In this document: piece after piece, positions 60,243-64,000 of the stretch
How positions within the stretch are numbered: position 1 is the first letter of the stretch
How the letters are laid out: each line of letters starts with the position of its first letter
Assembly (NCBI RefSeq): GCF_035946055.1
Contig: NZ_CP108364.1
Span: 2,914,001-2,978,000, forward strand
Reading direction: 5' to 3'
Source of the DNA: Streptomyces sp. NBC_01341
Lineage (GTDB): Bacteria > Actinomycetota > Actinomycetes > Streptomycetales > Streptomycetaceae
DNA: 64,000 nt
Made by a program: the position numbers and the translations under genes
Notes under the pieces: model-generated
The model's input: only the letters and a program-made list of their open reading frames with translations
What the model was told of the DNA's origin: nothing
Database searches by the model: none

Positions 60243-61592
60243 ATGTCTGTCGACACGGTGTCCTTGACCGGCTGGGGCCGCACCGCCCCGACGACCGCTG
60301 TGCGGTTCCGCCCCCGCACGTACGAAGAAGCCGTGGTCGCCGTCCGGGGCCGTGGCCCCCGGGGGGTCGTCGCCCGGGGACTCGGCCGGGCGCACGGCGA
60401 CGCGGCGCAGAACGCCGGCGGCTCGGTCGTCGACATGACCGCTCTGGACCGGATCCGCTCGGTCGATCCGGCGACGGGCGCGGTCGTCTGCGACGCCGGG
60501 GTGAGCCTGCACCGCCTGATCGAGACCGTGCTCCCGCTCGGCTGGTTCCTCCCGGTCACCCCCGCGACCCGCCGGATCACGGTCGGCGGAGCCATCGGCT
60601 CGGACGTCCACGGCAGGAACCACCGGACGGCGGGTTCCTTCTCCCGGCACGTGCGGGCACTGGAGCTGCTCACCGCTGACGGTGACGTGCGCACGGTGCT
60701 CCCGGGCACCGATCTGTTCGACGCCACGGCGGGTGGCCTCGGCCTGACCGGGGTGATCCTTTCCGCCACGCTGGCCCTGCGCCCCGTCAGCACGTCGCTG
60801 ATGACGGTCGACACGGTGAGGACGGCGGACCTGGACGAGGCGATGGCCCGGCTGGCCACTTCGGGCGACGCCGCGCCGTATGCGACGGCCCGGATCGACC
60901 TCCTGGCGCGTGGCAGGGCGACGGGACGGGCCGTCGTCACACGCGGGGAGCACGCGCCCCTCGACGCACTACCGGCGCGCGCCCGGCGCACACCGCTCGA
61001 TCTCCGCACCGGGAGACGTCCCGCGGCGCACGCCCTCATCCCGGAGGGACTGTTCGGGCGGACCGCCGACACCCTCCTGAACGAGCTGCGCCACCGCGGC
61101 ACCCTCCCCTCCCGGACCGGGGAACTGCGGAGCGTCTCCGCCTTCCTCCACCCCCTGGACGCCGTACCCGACTGGCGCCGCGTCCGCGGCACGGGCGGCT
61201 TCGTCCAGTACCAGTTCGCCGTGGGGTACGGACACGAGGAGACCCTGCACCGCATCGTCCGACGGCTCGTCCTGCGCCGGTGCCCGGCCTTCCACGGCAT
61301 GCTCGAACGCTTCGGCGACGGCGGTCCCGGCTGGCTCTCCTTCCCCGCTCCCGGCTGGACGCTCTCCTTCGGGCTGCCCGCCGCTATGCCGGGCCTCGCC
61401 CGGCTGCTGGACGATCTGGACGACGAGGTCGCGGCGGCGGGCGGGCGTGTCTTCCTGGCCAAGGACGCGCGGCTGAGGCCGGAGCTGACCGAGGCGATGT
61501 ACCCGCGGCTGCCCGAGTTCCGGGCCCTGCGCCGGGAACTGGACCCTTCCGGCGCCTTCACCTCCGACCTGTCCCGCCGGCTCGCGCTCTGA
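60243..61592 (+). CDS. dprE1: DprE1-like FAD-dependent decaprenylphosphoryl-ribose 2'-oxidase
   Basis: 449 residues. The start SLTGWGRTAP, FAD-binding GVVARGLGRAHGDAAQN, GGAIGSDVHGRNHRTAGSF, LLTADGDVR, YQFAVGYG and VFLAKDAR align by eye with mycobacterial DprE1, including the HG-NH region, the Lys of AKD and a Cys (residue 347, RRCPAF) near the place of the benzothiazinone-target Cys. DprE1 oxidises decaprenylphosphoryl-ribose. Followed after 97 bp by a DprE2-like SDR. Streptomyces does not make arabinogalactan, so the product's use is open. Confidence 0.8.
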   Translation: MSVDTVSLTGWGRTAPTTAVRFRPRTYEEAVVAVRGRGPRGVVARGLGRAHGDAAQNAGGSVVDMTALDRIRSVDPATGAVVCDAGVSLHRLIETVLPLGWFLPVTPATRRITVGGAIGSDVHGRNHRTAGSFSRHVRALELLTADGDVRTVLPGTDLFDATAGGLGLTGVILSATLALRPVSTSLMTVDTVRTADLDEAMARLATSGDAAPYATARIDLLARGRATGRAVVTRGEHAPLDALPARARRTPLDLRTGRRPAAHALIPEGLFGRTADTLLNELRHRGTLPSRTGELRSVSAFLHPLDAVPDWRRVRGTGGFVQYQFAVGYGHEETLHRIVRRLVLRRCPAFHGMLERFGDGGPGWLSFPAPGWTLSFGLPAAMPGLARLLDDLDDEVAAAGGRVFLAKDARLRPELTEAMYPRLPEFRALRRELDPSGAFTSDLSRRLAL

Positions 61593-61689
61593 GCGGTCCG
61601 GTGGGCCGGCTCCCCCCACCGGGGTCCTGTCCGGGTCTCCCGTCCGCCGGCGCTCCCTCGTCACCCGTCATCCCGCTAGGAGTTTCGCT

Positions 61690-62448
61690 TTGAAGGACGC
61701 CTTCGGTGCCCCGCAGTCCCTGCTCGTACTCGGCGGCACCTCGGAGATCGGTCTGGCCACCGCGCGGCGGCTGATCGCCAGCCGCACCCGGACCGTGCGG
61801 CTGGCCGGACGGCCCTCCCCCGCCCTGGAGCGGGCCGCCGCCGACCTGCGCGAGCTGGGGGCCGACGTCCGTACCGTCGGCTTCGACGCGCTCGACTCCG
61901 CCTCCCACGAGGAGGTGCTCGGAAAGCTCTTCACCGAGGGTGACATCGACATGGTGCTGATGGCTTTCGGCGTCCTGGGCGACCAGGCACGCGACGAGGA
62001 GGAACCGCTCTCGGCGGTCCGGGTGGCACAGACCAACTACACGGGGGCGGTTTCCGCCGGCCTGGTGTGCGCGGGCGCACTGCAGGCGCAGGGGCACGGC
62101 TCGCTGGTGGTGCTCTCGTCGGTGGCCGGCGAACGCGCACGGCGCGCGGACTTCATCTACGGCTCCAGCAAGGCGGGCCTGGACGCCTTCGCCCAGGGCC
62201 TCGGCGACGCGCTCCACGGGACCGGGGTGCACGTGATGGTCGTACGTCCCGGATTCGTGCGGTCCCGCATGACGGCGGGGCGCGAGGAAGCACCGCTCGC
62301 CACCACCCCCGGCGCGGTCGCGGACGCGATCGTGACGGGCCTGAGGCGGCGTTCGGAGACGGTGTGGGTGCCCGGAGCGCTGCGGGTGGTGATGTCGGCC
62401 CTGCGGCACGTCCCCCGCCCCCTGTTCCGGCGGCTGCCGGTCCGCTAG
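61690..62448 (+). CDS. dprE2: DprE2-like short-chain dehydrogenase (2-keto-ribose reductase)
   Basis: 252 residues from TTG 61690 (CTAGGAG 7 nt upstream). SDR: LVLGGTSEIGLATARRL, VLMAFGVLGDQ, NYTGAVS, LVVLSSVAGERAR, YGSSKAGLDAF and PGFVRSRMT, as in DprE2 that makes decaprenylphosphoryl-arabinose together with DprE1. The pair is adjacent and in the same direction. The DprE2 assignment rests on adjacency and motif likeness. Confidence 0.78.
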   Translation: MKDAFGAPQSLLVLGGTSEIGLATARRLIASRTRTVRLAGRPSPALERAAADLRELGADVRTVGFDALDSASHEEVLGKLFTEGDIDMVLMAFGVLGDQARDEEEPLSAVRVAQTNYTGAVSAGLVCAGALQAQGHGSLVVLSSVAGERARRADFIYGSSKAGLDAFAQGLGDALHGTGVHVMVVRPGFVRSRMTAGREEAPLATTPGAVADAIVTGLRRRSETVWVPGALRVVMSALRHVPRPLFRRLPVR

Positions 62449-62526
62449 AGGCCGCCGGAGGGGGACGCCCGACGTTCCGGACCGGCGCGTGTCACGGCCC
62501 TCGGCGCGGGCGGCCTGGCCCCTCGG

Positions 62527-63117
62527 TCAGGGACGGAAGGACGGCTGGTCCACCGCGCTGCCGCCCTGGGCGGGTACGGCGGGCGCGCCGCCGCCCGCTC
62601 CGAACGGGAACTCGTTGATCTTGCGCCACACACCGTCGGTGCCCTGTTCGTACAGCGCGAAGGAACCGCAGGTCCAGGCCGCCTCGTACGAGGACAGCTC
62701 CTCGTACGCGCGGTCCATCGCCTCCTCCGCGATACCGTGCGCCACGGTCACGTGCGGGTGATAGGGGAACTGCAGATCCCGTACGAGCGGTCCGGACGCC
62801 TCCCGGACCCGCTTCTGGAGCCAGGAGCAGGCGGAAGCGCCCTCGACGACCTGGACATAGACGACCGGCGAGAGTGGCCGGAAGGTGCCCGTGCCCGACA
62901 GCCGCATCGGGAAGGGGCGGCCGGCCGTGGCGATCTGGGAGAGATGGGTCTCGATCGCCGGAAGGTCGGCCGCCTCGGCCTCGGTCGGCGGAACAAGGGT
63001 GATGTGGGTGGGAATGCCGTAGGCGGCAGGGTCCCCGAAGCTCGCGCGCCGCTCCTGGAGCAGGCTGCCGTAAGGCTCCGGGACCGCGATCGAAACGCCA
63101 AGCGTTACGGTCCCCAC
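62527..63117 (-). CDS. 2H phosphoesterase / 2'-5' RNA ligase family protein
   Basis: 196 residues from GTG 63117, which follows GAGGAG with 6-nt spacing; the ATG at 63156 adds 13 residues. Two H-x-T/S motifs: THITLVPP and HPHVTVAH, the catalytic pair of the 2H fold, with VQVVEGASACSWLQKRVR between. Members hydrolyse cyclic phosphates or join RNA ends; the substrate here is unknown. Upstream of trpS transcript direction, at the tail of trpS. Confidence 0.88.
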   Translation of the reverse strand: MGTVTLGVSIAVPEPYGSLLQERRASFGDPAAYGIPTHITLVPPTEAEAADLPAIETHLSQIATAGRPFPMRLSGTGTFRPLSPVVYVQVVEGASACSWLQKRVREASGPLVRDLQFPYHPHVTVAHGIAEEAMDRAYEELSSYEAAWTCGSFALYEQGTDGVWRKINEFPFGAGGGAPAVPAQGGSAVDQPSFRP

Positions 63118-63218
63118 ATCGTTCTCCTCATGCGTTGATGGTGTGTTCTCGGTCATGCCTCGGTCGTGCCGACGTCAGTGTGGCCCCTGGGGCCGCCCTC
63201 TCGCCAGGGTCCTTGGAC

Positions 63219-64000
<782 letters not shown>

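Overview
The window is 64 kb of roughly 70% GC chromosome with strong GC bias at third codon positions, many GTG starts and 1-4 bp start/stop overlaps. The gene content (AfsQ1/Q2-SigQ, many ECF sigma factors, L,D-transpeptidases, BMP-type nucleoside transporter, type C succinate dehydrogenase) places it in the conserved core of a Streptomyces or very close actinomycete. I see no tRNA, rRNA, CRISPR array, insertion sequence or prophage. The left edge cuts the 5' end of a phospho-sugar mutase and the right edge cuts the 5' end of trpS.

Region 1 (1-28.1 kb) is dominated by nucleoside uptake and catabolism: a PGM2-like (probable phosphopentomutase) enzyme, deoC, two aldehyde dehydrogenase genes (the second a truncated, apparently non-catalytic paralogue), a uridine-kinase-like protein, add, deoA, cdd, two ABC permeases, a double ABC ATPase and a BMP-family lipoprotein. 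Five promoters in this region (deoC, add, deoA, the ATPase operon, bmp) carry the same palindrome CTACGCGCGTAG or a near copy touching the -10 element, so they look like one regulon whose regulator is not in the window. Embedded in it are the sigQ / afsQ1-afsQ2-lipoprotein locus with a perfect AfsQ1 box between the divergent genes, a VanZ-like and a PspC protein, small secreted proteins, a divergent LysR/MFS pair with a 10-bp inverted-repeat operator, an L,D-transpeptidase, an ECF sigma factor with a C-terminal SnoaL-like domain, a STAS protein and a Uma2 protein.

Region 2 (28.5-37.0 kb) is a cell-surface glycan locus: two glycosyltransferase-like genes, a NeuB-type synthase lacking the SAF domain, a NeuA-HAD phosphatase fusion, then divergently a GT2 glycosyltransferase, a polysialyltransferase-like protein and an acyltransferase. 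It resembles the nonulosonic-acid wall polymer loci of Streptomyces.

Region 3 (37.0-47.2 kb) holds a degraded monooxygenase tail beside a MarR regulator, a LysE exporter, a stand-alone mutase large subunit, a lipoprotein L,D-transpeptidase, an ECF sigma factor overlapping a membrane protein (likely anti-sigma), several conserved hypotheticals, and a GH20 hexosaminidase.

Region 4 (47.4-64 kb) holds a ureidoimidazoline decarboxylase, the sdhCDAB operon with an 18-bp-stem terminator, a TetR-autoregulated three-gene operon with two TTGAACGCGTTCAA-type operators, an orphan solute-binding protein, a metallophosphoesterase, a D-alanyl-D-alanine carboxypeptidase, YihY, a DprE1/DprE2 pair (unexpected in an organism without arabinogalactan), a 2H phosphoesterase and trpS.
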